Shown: positions 11,049 to 23,631, counted from the stretch's first letter. The stretch: 64,000 bases of DNA from Luscinia megarhynchos (GCA_034336665.1 CM067588.1:5396655-5460654); one strand, 5' to 3'. Notes: generated by a model from the letters alone, not told the origin. Numbers and translations: made by a program.

Positions 11049-13256
11049 GCCGGGCGGCAGCGAGCGCCGAGGGCCGGTGAGTGTTGGCGGATGGCGAGGG
11101 GCTGCTGCCCGCCGGGGTGCGGGGGCGTCCCCGGGGTGGGCATCCCCCGGCGGCGGACGCGGGGAGGAGGCTCGGGGTCGTTGTGGCCGTGCCGCCCGCA
11201 GCTGCCCCAGCCGGGTGGCACCGGGGGGCCGCGGGTGGCACCGGGGGCTGCAGAGCGCGGGGAGGTGCCCCGAGGCTCCGGCCCCGCCGTGCCCACGGAG
11301 ATGCCGGGGGTGCCTGGGGAAGGGATGGAGGAGCCCCTCCGATTGCCCGGTTCCAGGGAATCCGGCTCCCGCTCGCTCCCCGCGCTGCTCCGCGCTCCCG
11401 TTAGACATCGCTGCTTCCTCGTTAATTCTGCGGCCGCTTGGTACCGCTCAGTCACGCTCTGGAGCCAATGCAGCGGGATAAACTCATCTCCATAAAAAGT
11501 TCCTGCTAGCAAGGAGGCACTTTTTGGAAAACACCCCTGAATCTTGGGGGCAAATACATAAAATCCCCACTAAAACTTTCCTAAATCCGCGCGAGACCCT
11601 TTTTGGGCGGTGATGAGGGGAGAGATGCCGAATGCACTTGTGCTCCCCTTGAGGGAAATCCCACGTCCCGGTGGCGGTCCCGGTCTCCCGGAGCTGTCGG
11701 AGGGTGTCGGTGACAGCCCAGGCTGCTCTGTGCGAGCTGTCCTCGCCGGCTGTGACCTCCGTTTAACCTGGCACGGGCGGGCATTCCCGGCTTTGTCTCC
11801 ATTCACGCTATGGCCAATACTCGCACGTTCCTGGAGGTGAAGTGAGTGATGTTCAATTAATCTGTGTTCTACGGGGTATCAGAAAGTCAATAGGTTAATT
11901 TTAAGCGAGGTGAATAGTAAGTGGCAGAGGGAAAAAAAATCCCCTGTGCGTCTGCGAGCAGCAGCGGAGGCTCGGGGGTGAGGGAACGTGAACTTCTCAC
12001 AGTGCCACGATGTGAAACCGCTGCTCAGAGGCTGCTCCTGCTCTTTGCTGGGCACTTGATGCTTCACTGGTGGCTTCAGGGTACTCGACAGACCTCGGCT
12101 GAGCTGGGGACGTGCTCCTGTCCCTCTGCTCTGGATGGCTTCATTGATAACGGTGACTAAAGTGGGATGACATGACCTACTTACAGCTGAGGGACAGATG
12201 CCTCGCAAGAATCTGTGCCATCCTCGGAACAGATGTTTGGCTTTTTTACCTTTAGCACAGAGGTGTTAGATCCTTTAGAACTCAACGGGGTTTTTTTGGT
12301 CTTTATTGCTGTCCTTTTGCCATTTGTTGTCACTTTGAGGACCCTCAAAGCTCAAATGTGGAATTTTGGGGTGGGTGGTGCAGGGGAGCAGATAAGGCAG
12401 CTTTGATTCGAGGAGCTTGGTGCGAGCAGAGAGGGACGTGACCCAACGGTGTCACTTGTGAAACGGCTTATCAGGCAGGGCAGCCATCCCTCCCAACTCT
12501 TCCAACCACATCCCCAGCGCTTGTTGCAAGAAGATAAAGTAACCCAATTTACTCCTCATTGTTTTTATGGTGTTGTTTGATGTAATTAATGGTGGAGTTC
12601 CCCCCCGGCTCAGAACGAGTCGGTGCGGTGGAAGCAGGTAGCAGATGCTGAGTAAGAGCTGCACAGAATCCACCAGCACGATGGAAGCGGCTCTTCCCGT
12701 GCTCTGCCTGGTTCTTTGCATGAACCCCGAGCCTCCCCTGCTTCCCGGCAGAAGGGAATTCCAGCTGGGTGCGAGAGGGGAGCTGCGGACGCTGTTTGGC
12801 TGCGGGAGCCCGCAGGAGGAAGGGGCGGCTGCTCCTGCCCCGTGCTCTTTAACTCTCCTCAGCAAATTGCATTAGGATGTGACAAATTGGCTCGCAAAGC
12901 AGCTAAATGGAGGTGACATTTGGAGCGGTTTGCCGGGCAGACCCCGCGGAGTCTCGGGGAAATGTGTGATTTGCAGGCTCTTCCCGACATCTCCCATTTA
13001 GGTGCCGCCACGAGGCTTTCCAGAACTTACTTAGGGAACTCCTGTTGCAGCTAAATGTGGGAGTCTCGAGCATGCCTGGGAAAGGTTGCCCAAAAGCTAG
13101 GGCAGATGTAGGTGCAGACTGTCTCATGCCGTGGGCAGCTGAGATGAGGAGCTGAACTGGGAGAGAAAGCAAAGACGATATTTAGAAAGTGCGTGAGTGG
13201 TGAGGAGCTGACGGTGGGAAGCTGGGCTGGCTGCTGGGTGCCAACGTGACGCTCTG

Positions 13257-13893
13257 CTGGGGGAGCAGAGACACCTTTGTGCACTGAGGGATGAACTGGG
13301 GGAGCAGAGACACCTTTGTGTCCCTGGGATGATGTCCTGGGGGAGCAGAGGCACCTTTGTGCCCCTGGGATGATGTCCTGGGGGAGCAGAGACACCTTTG
13401 TGCACTGAGAGATGAACTGGGGGAGCAGAGACACCTTTGTGTCCCCGGGATGATGTCCTGGGGGAGCAGAGACACCTTTGTGTCCCTGGGATGATGTCCT
13501 GGGGGAGCAGAGACACCTTTGTGTCCCTGGGATGATGTCCTGGGGGAGCAGAGATATTTTTGTGTCCCTGGGATGATGTCCTAGGGGAGCAGAGATATTT
13601 TTGTGTCCCTGGGATGATGTCCTGGGGGAGAAGAGACACCTTTGTCCACTGAAAGATGAACTGGGTGAACAGAGACACTTTTTGTCCCTGGGATGATGTC
13701 CTGGGGGAGCAGAGACATCTTTGTTCACTGAGGGATGAACTGGGGGAGCAGAGACACCTTTGTGTCCCCGGGATGATGTCCCGGGGGAGCAGAGACACCT
13801 TTGTGTCCCCGGGATGATGTCCTGGGGGAGCAGAAGCATTTTTATTCCCCAAGGGATGATGTCCCGAGGGAACAGAGGCACCTTTGCTCTCTG
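13257..13893. repeat. Minisatellite of about 16 units of 39/41 bp
   Basis: Every unit opens with CTGGGGGAGCAGAGACACCT and TTGT and then takes one of two tails: GCACTGAGGGATGAA (39-bp unit) or GTCCCTGGGATGATGTC (41-bp unit). The two types are interspersed, as in gene-conversion-driven arrays. Three 41-bp units make 123 bp, so minus-strand frames remain open across it (about 300 and 280 codons); these are artefacts. G-rich on the + strand. Confidence 0.95.
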
Positions 13894-14229
13894 AGGCTGG
13901 TTCGTGGCTCTCGGAGCAGGGACTGCAGCACATCCCGACAGGACTGTGCGCACCTGCCCCTCTCATCCCGCCCCTCCCAGCACATCCGCGGCTGCTCGAA
14001 CACGGCGGTGATCAAGCTGCTTTAATTGGCCCCTCTGCAGCCGGAGCGATAAATATGTAATGGGGCAGAGTGCCCCGTGCTCCTCAGGCACTGAGCCTGT
14101 CATTTCTGACGGGGCACTGCGTGCTCGCCGCTCGCCCAGCCCCGCTCCCTCCCCCACCTGCCTTTGGCATCCTTAAAAACGGAGGGGGGACGAAAAAACC
14201 TGGAGAAAGATGAACCTGAGCACGCAGTG

Positions 14230-14420
14230 CTCCTGAGACAGGCCCCTTCACATTTCTAAACACTCTTGATTATTCAGCTAATCTTTATTTCATGGGCCTG
14301 TTACAAGAAACACAAACGGGGGAGAAAGTAGAAGGCGGTGACACATTTAAAATACACAAGAAAAGTGCTGGCAGGAATATAATCGTTCTTCTTCCAGCGA
14401 TATGAAATATTTATGGGCCT
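14230..14420. promoter_or_regulatory. Candidate conserved noncoding block
   Basis: AT-rich, non-repetitive stretch with TGATTATTCAGCTAATC near 14267 and GATATGAAATATTTATGGGC near 14400. Only its texture suggests regulatory DNA; nothing here proves it. Confidence 0.2.
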
Positions 14421-14999
14421 AAGTTGTGGCAAGATTCTCTGCCTCCCCTCCTACCTAACTCTGAAATGTTTTTCCCGCTACAACAGGAACTGGGGGCGCT
14501 GGTGGCGCTGCCAGCAGTGCCCTGTGTCCCCCCCCGGCTGTCTGCAGGGCAGGGACACCCAGCTGGCCGCGCACAGCGTCCGTCTGTCCGTCCCGTGGAA
14601 GGGAAGGGAAGGGAGGAGCGCAGCGCTGGCCCGGCTCAGGCGGGAGCAGAGCTGTTACAGTCTGTTAACTCGAAATAATTCAGCAGCGTCCCTTCGGCGA
14701 GCTGTGAAAAGCCCCCTTTGAGGTGCCCGTGTTGTGGAGGAGCCGCTGCTCCCCCAGGGCATTCTGCTATTAATTCATTAGATCTGAGGGTTTTTTCTCT
14801 CGTCCCCCCCTCCCTGGCAATTCAAACAGTGATGAACGGACAAAAAATCCCTCAAGGGAAATATTTTTTCACTTAGTTACAAAGATTTCATGGCTAATTA
14901 GAGTAAATGTGGTTTTTAGAGTGTTAATCTCTTAACCAGCTTGGCTGGGAGGCCACCGCCACAACAGCAAAGGCGAGGGCAGGGGGGACCGCGGGGGAA

Positions 15000-15950
15000 A
15001 GGTGCTCACAGCTCTCCGGGCTGAGCCTCGGCCGCCGGGCTGGAGGAGCTGGAGGGTCGCTGCCACCCGGAGCATCCCCGGGGAGCTCCTGCCGCCGGTG
15101 CCAGCTCTGTCCCGGGCACAGCCGCGCTCGGTGCCGCAGCCTCGGGCTCGTGGTGCGCGGGGACCGGCGGCTGCGGAGCGAGGCCGGAACAAAAGTAGGA
15201 CTGAGGGCAGCGCGCTGGCCTTGCGCTCAGAGCCGCTGTCTGCAGTGGAAATAAATGGATTTCCTGCGGGAGCCCCGGGCTGTCCCCGCGCGCTGCTGGG
15301 TCCTGGCACCTCCACACAGGTGACACACAGGTGGCTCCTGGTGGCCAAAGGTGTTTTGCTGATGGAAGCCACCCCTTTTTGAGGCTGTGAAGGGATTTAT
15401 CCTCACGCCTCTGTCGTGTTTCTCTTCCCTCCGGTTCTCCCCACCTGGCATCCACATTTCAGCCTAATTTCGGCTTCACCTCCGATGGGAGAAATGGCAA
15501 AATGGGCTGAGGAACTCCTCAGCTGCTCCCCACAGGCAGCACGGGGGTGGAAATTGGGGGTGGGATGTGGGCTTGAAATTCCTCGTCATCCCACTAGAGG
15601 GGTCCTCTGGATCCAACTAAAACCAGAACATAAACCCAGCAAGGAGCGGAGCTGCGCTGAGCCGCAGCCTCTGGCTGGTGGCGGTGGGGACAGCGGCTGG
15701 AAATCTGCCCCGGAGCTTCGCTGAGCGCAGCGCCGGAGGGGGCACGGCAGGGTTGTGGTGCTTTCCGGGTGCTCCAGGCTGGCTGTGGCCGTGTGTCCTC
15801 GCTGCCTGTCCGTGTGTCCGAGCGGAGCTGCGCGGGTGGGGCGAGGCCGCTCCAGCAGCGCTTTCCCGAGGAAGCGCAACTCTGGCGAGCGCACGAGTGC
15901 AACACGTGTCGGGGATGGAGCTGGGGAGGGAATTCTGATCCGGGGGGGCT
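15000..15950. promoter_or_regulatory. Two CpG clusters in PLXNA2 intron 1
   Basis: CpG-rich DNA at about 15000-15300 and again at 15640-15920, about 4-5 kb downstream of the main island, with AT-rich low-repeat DNA on either side. Could be alternative first exons or a regulatory hub. No convincing exon with acceptor and donor could be assigned. Confidence 0.35.
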
Positions 15951-16795
15951 CCGAGGGGCCGGGACCGGCAGGGAGCTGCCAGGGATGGGGTGCTGGGAGA
16001 GAGGAGCCCTCCCGTCCTTATCAGGCAGAGCCCATCTCATGTTTCTCGCTGTAATCGCAGCTTCTGTTTGGCTGAAATCGAGCTGGGAGGGGGGGATGGA
16101 GGGGGTGAAAAGCGAGATAAATGTATCCTACTATGAAAATTTAATCCCGCTTTTGCCAGGGCTAAAATTGCATTCAGAGCTGGAGATAAAAGGCATCAGA
16201 GTCACGTTATAAAACAGTCCAGATGATCTCCGAAGGCACGGGGAGAGTGAGCCTGGGAGGGCCCTGCCCCTCCTGGCCTGGCACTGCCCTGGGAGCAGCT
16301 CCGTGCCAGGGGCACCCTCAGCTCCGTCTCCCCGCTTGCTGAAGGAGAAGATCCTTTCCAAGAGCTTCCCTGTGGAACTTCTGTGCTCCAGCTGATCCCG
16401 TGCTCCTAAAAATCTCCGAGTGCAGGGATGACCCAGCCGTGCCGTGGGCACCCCCCGAAGCCCAGGGGAGGCTCTGCAGAGCTCCTGCCTGTCCAGCCGC
16501 TCGCAGGTGGGGCCTGGGCGCTCATCCCCAGCCCCGGGTGGGTTGCAGGCTCCTGTCCCAGCCAGAGCCCGGCTCTCTGGAGCCAGCTCCGTGCTGTGCT
16601 CGCCGTGTCAGCAGCTTCCCCGCCAGGAACGTCCCTCGCCGCCCTTTTCCTGCTGCAGCACCGTTTCCCCACTTCATAAAAGTGAAAGGTGACGTCTGAG
16701 TAAATATTGCCCTGACCTCTCACCTCCCCTCCTCCCGCTGCTGCTACTGCTGCTTCCCCAGTGCTGCCCTGGGGCTGTGCCAGGAGCAGGGGTCT

Positions 16796-16846
16796 CGTGG
16801 GGCTCCGTGGGGCTCCGTGGGGCTCCGTGGGGCTCCGTGGGGCTCA
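16796..16846. repeat. 10-bp tandem repeat, about 5 copies
   Basis: Unit GGCTCCGTGG repeated without change about five times, each copy carrying one CpG. Confidence 0.95.
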
Positions 16847-18525
16847 GGGCTGCGACACAAGCCCAGTGTCTCAGGGCTGGAGCTGGACAGGAAGGGCAGG
16901 TCCAGCCTGGCTGGCCTGAGCGTGGTGAGTGGGTGTTGGGTCAGCAGTGGGGAGCACTGTGAGCTGTCCCCCTGTGAGTGTGACAGCCACCAACGCTGTC
17001 CCTGTGTCCCAGCCCAGCCAGATCCTGCGGGAGCACAGGCAGGTGCTGCTCTGGCAGGAGCCTCTGTGGAACCCACGGCAGGAATAATCCGTGTGAGCAG
17101 GAGAGTGCCCAGGGAAGGGCTGAGTGGGGGGCCTGGCAGGGCTGCCCTGGGCTGCACCAGCAGCTCCCACCTGCCCTGGGCACGGGGACCAGCAGTGGGA
17201 ACGCTGGGCTGCGTGTGGGGAAGCCCTTGGCACGCACAGACAAATCCCATCCCAGCGGTGGATGGGACAGCGACAATCCTTGGAGAGGCGGCTCCAGGCG
17301 CGGACCCGCACAGGGCGAAGCAAAAACCTCGTTTTCCTTGCAGCTCCCGCGTGGCTCTGGCAGCATGGACACAGCAGTTTAACCCCTGCAGTGCCGGGCT
17401 CTGGAGCCCCATTTCCCTGTCTGGGAAGGCGCAGGAAAACAGGAAAGCGGCGAGGCAGCGCTGGCTCTGCCGCCGGTCCTGACGCGCGCCGGGAGGAAGC
17501 GCGGCCACCGCGGCCCCGTCACTCCCTGACTCAGCGTGGAAGAAGTTCCTCCTGTCATTTCCAGCCTCAGCCAGCCTGGGAACAGATTCCTGCCAGCGGG
17601 ATTTATGTGCAGTTCTTCCTCTGTGGCGGTTCTGCCGCCGGGTGGGAGCCCACAGCCATCCCTCGTGTGCGTCCAGCAAGAGAAGGGCAGAAATCTGCAG
17701 GTGTTTCCCAGGTGCTCCTGAATCTCCCTGCTTTGGTTTGTCCACCTGGGAATGAGCTACCAAAAAGTGAGTTTGTGCTCCGAGCTTTTGAGGTTGGTCC
17801 TTGGGCAGCACTTGGAAGGAGCTGTGAGCTGTCTGGGTTTGTGTGGCGGTGTCTGGGCTCTCAGGCTTTGCCTTGGCAGGGTTTTCCTTCCAGCCCGAAG
17901 TGGCAATTTCCCCCCGGGAATGGGAGGCTGAGATTCTGGGAATTGGTACTTGAGAAAGCTGAGGTGAGTGTGTGTTGGTGGCAGGGTTAAACCTCCAGGT
18001 GAAGGCACTAAAATCAGCATTTTCCCACTTTTTGGGGAACATTTACCCACAGCAGAGCCCAGGGGCTGGGTGCTTGCCCAGGTAGCCAAATATGAGGGGT
18101 TCATGTGTGGCCAGCTCGTGTGAAGAGCTTTGTTCCCCGTGGCTGGGCAGATTTATTGGTGTCAGAGCAGAGGAACGGGGAGTTGGCTGAGGAACAGGGA
18201 TGTTACAGTTCAACTCCATAAAACACGCCGGCTGTCTCCTCTACTCAGTCATTTGCCAAGTCCCCAAAAAGTCTCAGTGACAGGAGCAGAGGATGGAGCT
18301 CTGCCCTCATGATCATATTTCCTGTCTTTGCTGGCTTATGTCACAGCCTGGAATGTTATTTGAACCAAAAGAAAAAAAAAAAATACAGCCTGCGAATTTC
18401 CTTTTGATTTTTAATGGAAGTGTGAAGAGGTGGGGAGGAAAAGGGAGCGTGCCTGGAGGTTTCCTCACTGCCTCAAATATTCTTATGCTTAAAATGCACC
18501 ATTTCACAGGTTTGGAGTCAAACAT

Positions 18526-18712
18526 AGAACTGGGGAATGGTTTGGGTTGGAAAGGACCTTAAAGGTCCCTTCCCTGGAGGAGCCCAAGGCCAGGTTGGAT
18601 GGAGCTTGGAATAACCTGGGGCAGTGGAAGGTGTCCCTGCCCACAGCAGGGGGTTGGAACTGGATGAGATTTCAGGTCCTTTCCAACCCAAACCATTCTG
18701 TAATTCCATGAC
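18526..18712. mobile_element. CR1 LINE 3' ends in inverted arrangement
   Basis: From about 18567 to 18712 the + strand reads as a CR1 3' end in sense: AAGGCCAGGTTGGATGGAGC, then GGTGTCCCTGCCCACAGCAG, then TCCTTTCCAACCCAAACCAT and TCTGTAATTCCATG. Just before it, 18534-18566 (GAATGGTTTGGGTTGGAAAG) is the antisense of the same 3' end. The result is a palindrome-like pair with a spacer of roughly 110 bp. Confidence 0.8.
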
Positions 18713-19240
18713 AAACCCAGAGTAAGCAAACTGACAGTTTCAAATTCCACCTTGAAACGAGAAACGCTTTTTTTTTTTTTTTTTTTAATTTGCCTTAAAC
18801 CTCCCAAAACTCCTGACTTTTGCTGTCTGCCCCTCTGGATTTCTGAATGAATTTGACATCAGAGGCATCATCCCTTGTGAGACTGGACTGGCAGGGCCAG
18901 ATGGGAAAACATCCCCAGGAATTTGCTTGGCTGGGGGATGCTGTGGCAGAAGGAGGAGCGCTGCAGGTTCCTTCTGTCCCAGCTGTGACTTTTCCTTGCA
19001 GTTCCCAAGGAGTTAATTCCAGAGCCCTCTCCTGGAGTGTTTGGCTCCAGTGAGGAGCCTCCTGGAGCAGGAATTGTGTTCAAAGCCTGCTCAGTGGTGA
19101 CAGGTCCAGACTGTCTTTAAAAATCTCATGGCAACCGAGGAGCTCGGGCCAAACTCGCGAGGGGAGAGAGGCAGCAGCCCCCTGGGCCACAATGAGGTGC
19201 TGCTGCAAGAGCTTGTGTAACTCTGCTTTTCAGGGCAGGA

Positions 19241-19320
19241 ATTGTGTGGCAGGAACAAGTTGTGTGTGGCAGGGACAAGTTGTGTGTGGCAGGGACAAGT
19301 TGTGTGTGGCAGGGACAAGT
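19241..19320. repeat. 20-bp tandem repeat, 4 copies
   Basis: Three identical copies of TGTGTGTGGCAGGGACAAGT (19261-19320) preceded by one diverged copy at 19241. Contiguous, without spacers. Confidence 0.97.
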
Positions 19321-22300
19321 CGGTCCCATCGGTTCCACCAGACGAATTCCCTGGAGCCGAGGTGGCCACGGCTTGTGCTGGGCTCAGCTCAGCAGTGCCA
19401 GAACAAACTCCTGGGGAGGAACAAAGGCAGAGGCTCTTGTGAGGGCTTCCAAGGGTGTTGTGTAACTTGGTTGGATGAAAAAATAAAAATAAATTAGCCC
19501 AGTGCAGGGGGCTGGGTCACTGAGGTTTGGCCTCAGGAGGGACAGGCTGGAATCAGTGAATTTGCAGAGGGGGTTTTTCACATCTGAGTGTGAGTTCTGA
19601 TGTGTTGGATTTTACCCATTCACTGCCTCACAAACTTGTACCAATGAGCTCTGTGTCAATCCTGTCACTGAGATGAGATTTAATTGACTTTTGGTACAGG
19701 AATGGTCTCCCTGGGGTGAGTCCTGCTGGCACAGGGCTTTGGGCAGCTCAGCTTGCCCAGCAGAATCTGCTCTCACACCCTCTGAGCTGCAAACATCTAT
19801 TGCAAACCAAACAATTTTGGCCTAATTTCCTTTTCTTCTCAAGATTCCCCGATTATTTTTATCCCAAACTGCAAATTTTAACATGAGAAGAAGCAGAATA
19901 TTGGCTCATTTGTTCATCCCTGTGAATTCCTGCTTCATTCTCTGCAAACTCCCATTATAAACATGACACTTGGGCAGATTATCTGCTTTAGCCATCGTGT
20001 TACTGAAGGGGATATCATATTAATTTCCTTGTCATTCAGTTTGTTCTCATCTGTGTGGGATCATTTGGTTAAAAGTCTTGTGATCCTCAGTGTAACTCAG
20101 CTGGTCTTTGCTTCTGGCTTCAACAAAGCCAAAGGGAGCAGCACTCAAGTGCTCCTGGATTTTCCAAAATCACCAGTTTTCTCAGATCTGGGAGGTTCTT
20201 TTTGGCCAAGCATCTCAGCTGGGTTGTTTTGGTGAAAGTTCCACAGGTTTAGGGCCAGAGGCAGGTCCAGCTGTTGAGTTCTGGCTTTGCCCCCCCATCC
20301 TCCAGCTTTGCAGGGATGTTTTGGGGATCTGGAGGAGGAGTTTGTGGTTGAAAAAGGGAGGATTTGTAAGACTGAACCAGCTGAGAGTGGTGCACTGGCT
20401 CTCACAAGTTGTTTTGGTGTGTTTTTGGAGTTGTGTGATGAGTCCTTGGGTTTGCCAAAGGAGTCCTGCCACAAATTCCACAAATTCAGCTGCAGCTTCT
20501 CTCCCTGTGGGACCCTCTGTGCATTCTATGGAATCCAGGAAATTCTGGGTCAGTTCTTGGTGATGTGTCCACTCAGGGTGGCTTTGGGATTTGGGGGCAG
20601 GGGGACCTGTCCCTGGAGCAGAGCTGAGCCCAGGGGTGCTGAGGGGCTCTCAGGGCAGCCCAGCTCGCTGAATCCCACTGAAATGTGGCCTCACACATCC
20701 CTGAAGGATTTATTGGAGCCCACAGGCTGGATGTGGGGGGGAGTGGCTCAGTTGCTCTGCAGACAAGCGCAGCTTTGAGCTGAGAGGCTCCAGGGGTGGG
20801 TCACTCCTGCCGGGCTGGGGTGGGATGGGAGGGGCTGGGAGGGAAAAGGCCGGGCTGGGCAGTGGCCAGGGGTCCCTGGGGGGTGAGGATGTCCCAGCAG
20901 GGCAGTGACCAGGGCAGCCACAGGAGCAGGAGAGGCTGAGGGCGCTGGAGCAGCTGGAGCAGCCCGTGGCCAATCGATTGCCACGCCAGGGGCACAGTGT
21001 GGGGCACAGCTGAGCAGCTCCCAGGGCTTCTCAGGGAATATTTTCCACCCCCACAGGCAGAAACTCAGCAACCCTTTCTGGGTGAGGAGTGTGGGTGCTG
21101 CAGCTCCCTGGTCTCCTCTGCTGTCACCCACACTGTCCCCACAGTCCTGGTGTTCGTGCCCTGCTCTGAGCTGCACAGGGATTTGTAAAGTTCCTGCTTT
21201 TGCTCAGGCTTTTGGGATATCTCATCCATCAAAGTGTCCAGCCCCTCTTTATCCACAGACCTTCTGGCTGATGTCAGACGTGGACGTCAGCAGCTGCTTT
21301 CTCCATTTATTATCAGCCTGGTTGGAGAGAGAGAGAAGTTTTCAAATGACAGAGATCCTTAGCAAAGAAACGAGAGTTAGTGTTAAAAATAAAGAAAACA
21401 AGACAGCTCGTTTCATCTAAACAGAAGGGTTATTAAACAGGCTTGAATTAATCAGAGATCTGCCAGAGCTCTGAAATTGAAAAGCAGGGCAGAGGAGCAG
21501 GGAGCACACGAGTGTGAAGGAGCCACTCTCTCAGCAGACATTGATGCCCCAGCGCTCTGGGAGAGGAGGTGACATCCAGCTGAGGGGACACAGCTCCAGG
21601 CTTTGGGCTCCAGGCTTTGGGCTCCCCTCCTGGACCTCAGCAGGAGGCTGGGGGCACCTGGGACCCCCCAGGCCTGACTCCCAGCCGTGGGGGGACCCTG
21701 CCCAGGGCCAGGCACCAGCCCCTGGTTCTGAGCCACCTCTGGTGCTGGGTGGAGCAGACTGGGCAGGCAGGGAGCTGCTTCATCCTTCCCAGGGTTCAAG
21801 CACCTCGAAACTCTGCCAAAAGCAGAACCAAGCACCTGGGAAGGGCAGCCAGCCCTGGCAGAGAGGCTTAGGGGGCTGCAGGCATTTCCTTGGTGGTGGT
21901 TGCAGCTCCCAGCCCTCCCTTCCAGCAGGACAGGGCTGGTAAATGAGCCCTGAAGGGCTCTTCAGTGCTGTGTGGCCCCTGTCCTGCATCATGTGTGTGC
22001 TTTGCTTTGCCTGTTCATTTAAGAGCTTTTGCAGTCGTGTTCTGCCTGCCCAAATCCAGGGTGGCACCTGGGTGATGATTGCTCCTGTGTTTGTGGTGGG
22101 GCTGGCACTGGAAGGTGGAAGGAAGGGAGCTGGTGCTGGGCAGGGAGCAGCAATGAGCCTCTCCCTGCTCCTGCACTGCCCTCCCGGGCATGGACAGCAC
22201 ACGGCCTGGGCTGTGGGGCTGGCTGGGTGCTGGTCCCCGTGCTGGAGGGCAGGGAGCACCCCCACCCCCCCAGGAACCCCAAACGTGCCAGGGGTGTCAC

Positions 22301-23631
22301 AGACCGTGCTGTGCTCCCCACAACTCCAGCACTGCTGGCTGAGAGAGACCCAGCTCTGCACAGCTGGGGACTGAGCATCCCAGACCCTTATTTTACCAAA
22401 TGTCCCATTTCCTGGTTTACTTAGGTAACAGCACTGGGCTACTGTGTGAATCCATCTGGCTGCCAGAGGGGAAAACGAGCCCCGCTTCGCTGCAAGGGGC
22501 TGGCACAGCCACAGCAGCTCTGTTGCAGGATTTCTGTTTAATGGAGTGGCTGGGGACCCATTTAATTTGAAGCTGGGGTTCTTCACTTGCCTGTGGTGTG
22601 CTTGGAGTGAGGCCAGGAGAAGCTGCTGCTTATTTTCCTCCTGCAGCTCGGTGGCCGCTCTGTGATCCTCCCTGGTGCTGCTCGGTAATATTCTCGTGTA
22701 ATAAACTGCAGCTGCATGTTACCTGGGGACACAGAGCTGGGCTCAGGCTCGGGAGATAAAACTCCCTGCCTTGCCACTGGGACCTTTTGCTTAGCCTTGG
22801 GCAAATCATTTCATCGTTTAATCTGCTTGCACCTAAGGTCAGCAGCCATTAAATTCCATTTTGTTGGGAATAAAGTCCATGAATAATCAAACGATGCCCA
22901 GGTGGAAAGGTGGATAGAGCTCAGTCCATCAGGACTCAGGTAGGAAACCAGAAAAAGCACTTTCTGAAGCACATAAAAGTGACCTGGATTGGCTGGAGGG
23001 GGTGTGGTTTGTTTTCTGGGGGTCCTTGAGGGCTGTTTAGAGAAGCACCATGGAATGATGGCTGCAACAGCTGGGCCCTGCAGCAGAGCCTGCTTTAGCC
23101 ACCCACAGCTCTCTGTCCAACCCTCTTCCAACATTATCCAAAGCCTCTGACCTGTTTACACAGGTTTGGCCTCCCCCAAAACTTGACTGAAGCAGCTATG
23201 CAACTCCAGAAGTGTTAAATTTCCCCTTGGTGTGAGACTTGGAGGCAGCCAGGAGAGTCAGGCTGTGTCCTGCTCCCTGCTGCAGCACGTCAGGCTGTCA
23301 CCAGCCCCTCCTCAGGGACTGCTGGGGAGTAAAACCCTCCTGGCCCAGCTCCCCTCTCCAAGCAGGTAATTTATCAGCAGTTTCTCAGCCGTGCTGCCAG
23401 CTGTGGTTTCTCAGAGCAGGTGTCAAGTGTCAGTGCAGGGGAAGGAGAAGGTGTCTCATTCCTGCTCAGGGTGTCCGGGCCCTGTTATGGGTTTTCCTGG
23501 AAGCCCTGTGGGGTTGCTGGGTTAAATGGCTCCAGCTGTGAGGCACAGCTGGGTGACAGCCACAGCTGGATCTCCCTGGGGATGGGGGCTGAGGAGCACA
23601 GCTTGTCCAGGCCTGTCCAGCAAATCTGGGA

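Larger units (their letters stand above)
10740..11076 (+). other. PLXNA2: Putative noncoding exon 1 of PLXNA2 (5' end not determined)
   Basis: The 3' boundary is proposed at 11076, just before GTGAGTG, a near-consensus donor. Its matching acceptor would be TTCTTGTCTCCACAG ending at 29377. The 5' end is unknown; 10740 is only a working limit inside the island. An alternative shorter exon could end at 10681. If transcription starts upstream of 10849, the leader carries three short upstream ORFs in this exon. Confidence 0.5.
10480..11430 (+). promoter_or_regulatory. PLXNA2: CpG island, probable PLXNA2 promoter
   Basis: Nearly 1 kb of very GC- and CpG-rich sequence with GC boxes (GGGGCGGGAC at about 10532, GGGGGCGGGCGGGG at about 10762). 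A short direct duplication around GGGGAGCGCGCCCGGGC lies at about 10784-10836 and four GAGCC units at 10931-10953. No TATA box stands out, which fits dispersed CpG-island initiation. It is the strongest island upstream of the coding exon on the same strand and contains good splice donors at 10682 (CAG|GTGAGG) and 11077 (CCG|GTGAGT). The assignment to PLXNA2 is inferred from position and the known presence of a noncoding first exon in vertebrate PLXNA2. Confidence 0.75.

Noticed and set aside
10441..11512. Several overlapping 200-280-codon frames in the CpG island
   Set aside because: Stop codons are rare at this GC content. The frames are open on both strands at once and are Ala/Pro/Arg/Gly-rich without domains.
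13051..13966. 300- and 280-codon minus-strand frames with repeated Ser-Gln-Gly-His-Lys
   Set aside because: Three 41-bp units equal 41 codons, so several frames stay open. This is a minisatellite artefact.
16744..18042. 432-codon open frame on the minus strand in intron 1
   Set aside because: No recognisable domain, low-complexity composition (Pro, Ala, Arg, Ser), competing frames open on the other strand, and GC-rich DNA with few stop codons. No splice or promoter context.
19241..19320. Regular 20-bp repeats that might suggest a CRISPR array
   Set aside because: Copies are contiguous without unique spacers and lie in a vertebrate intron.
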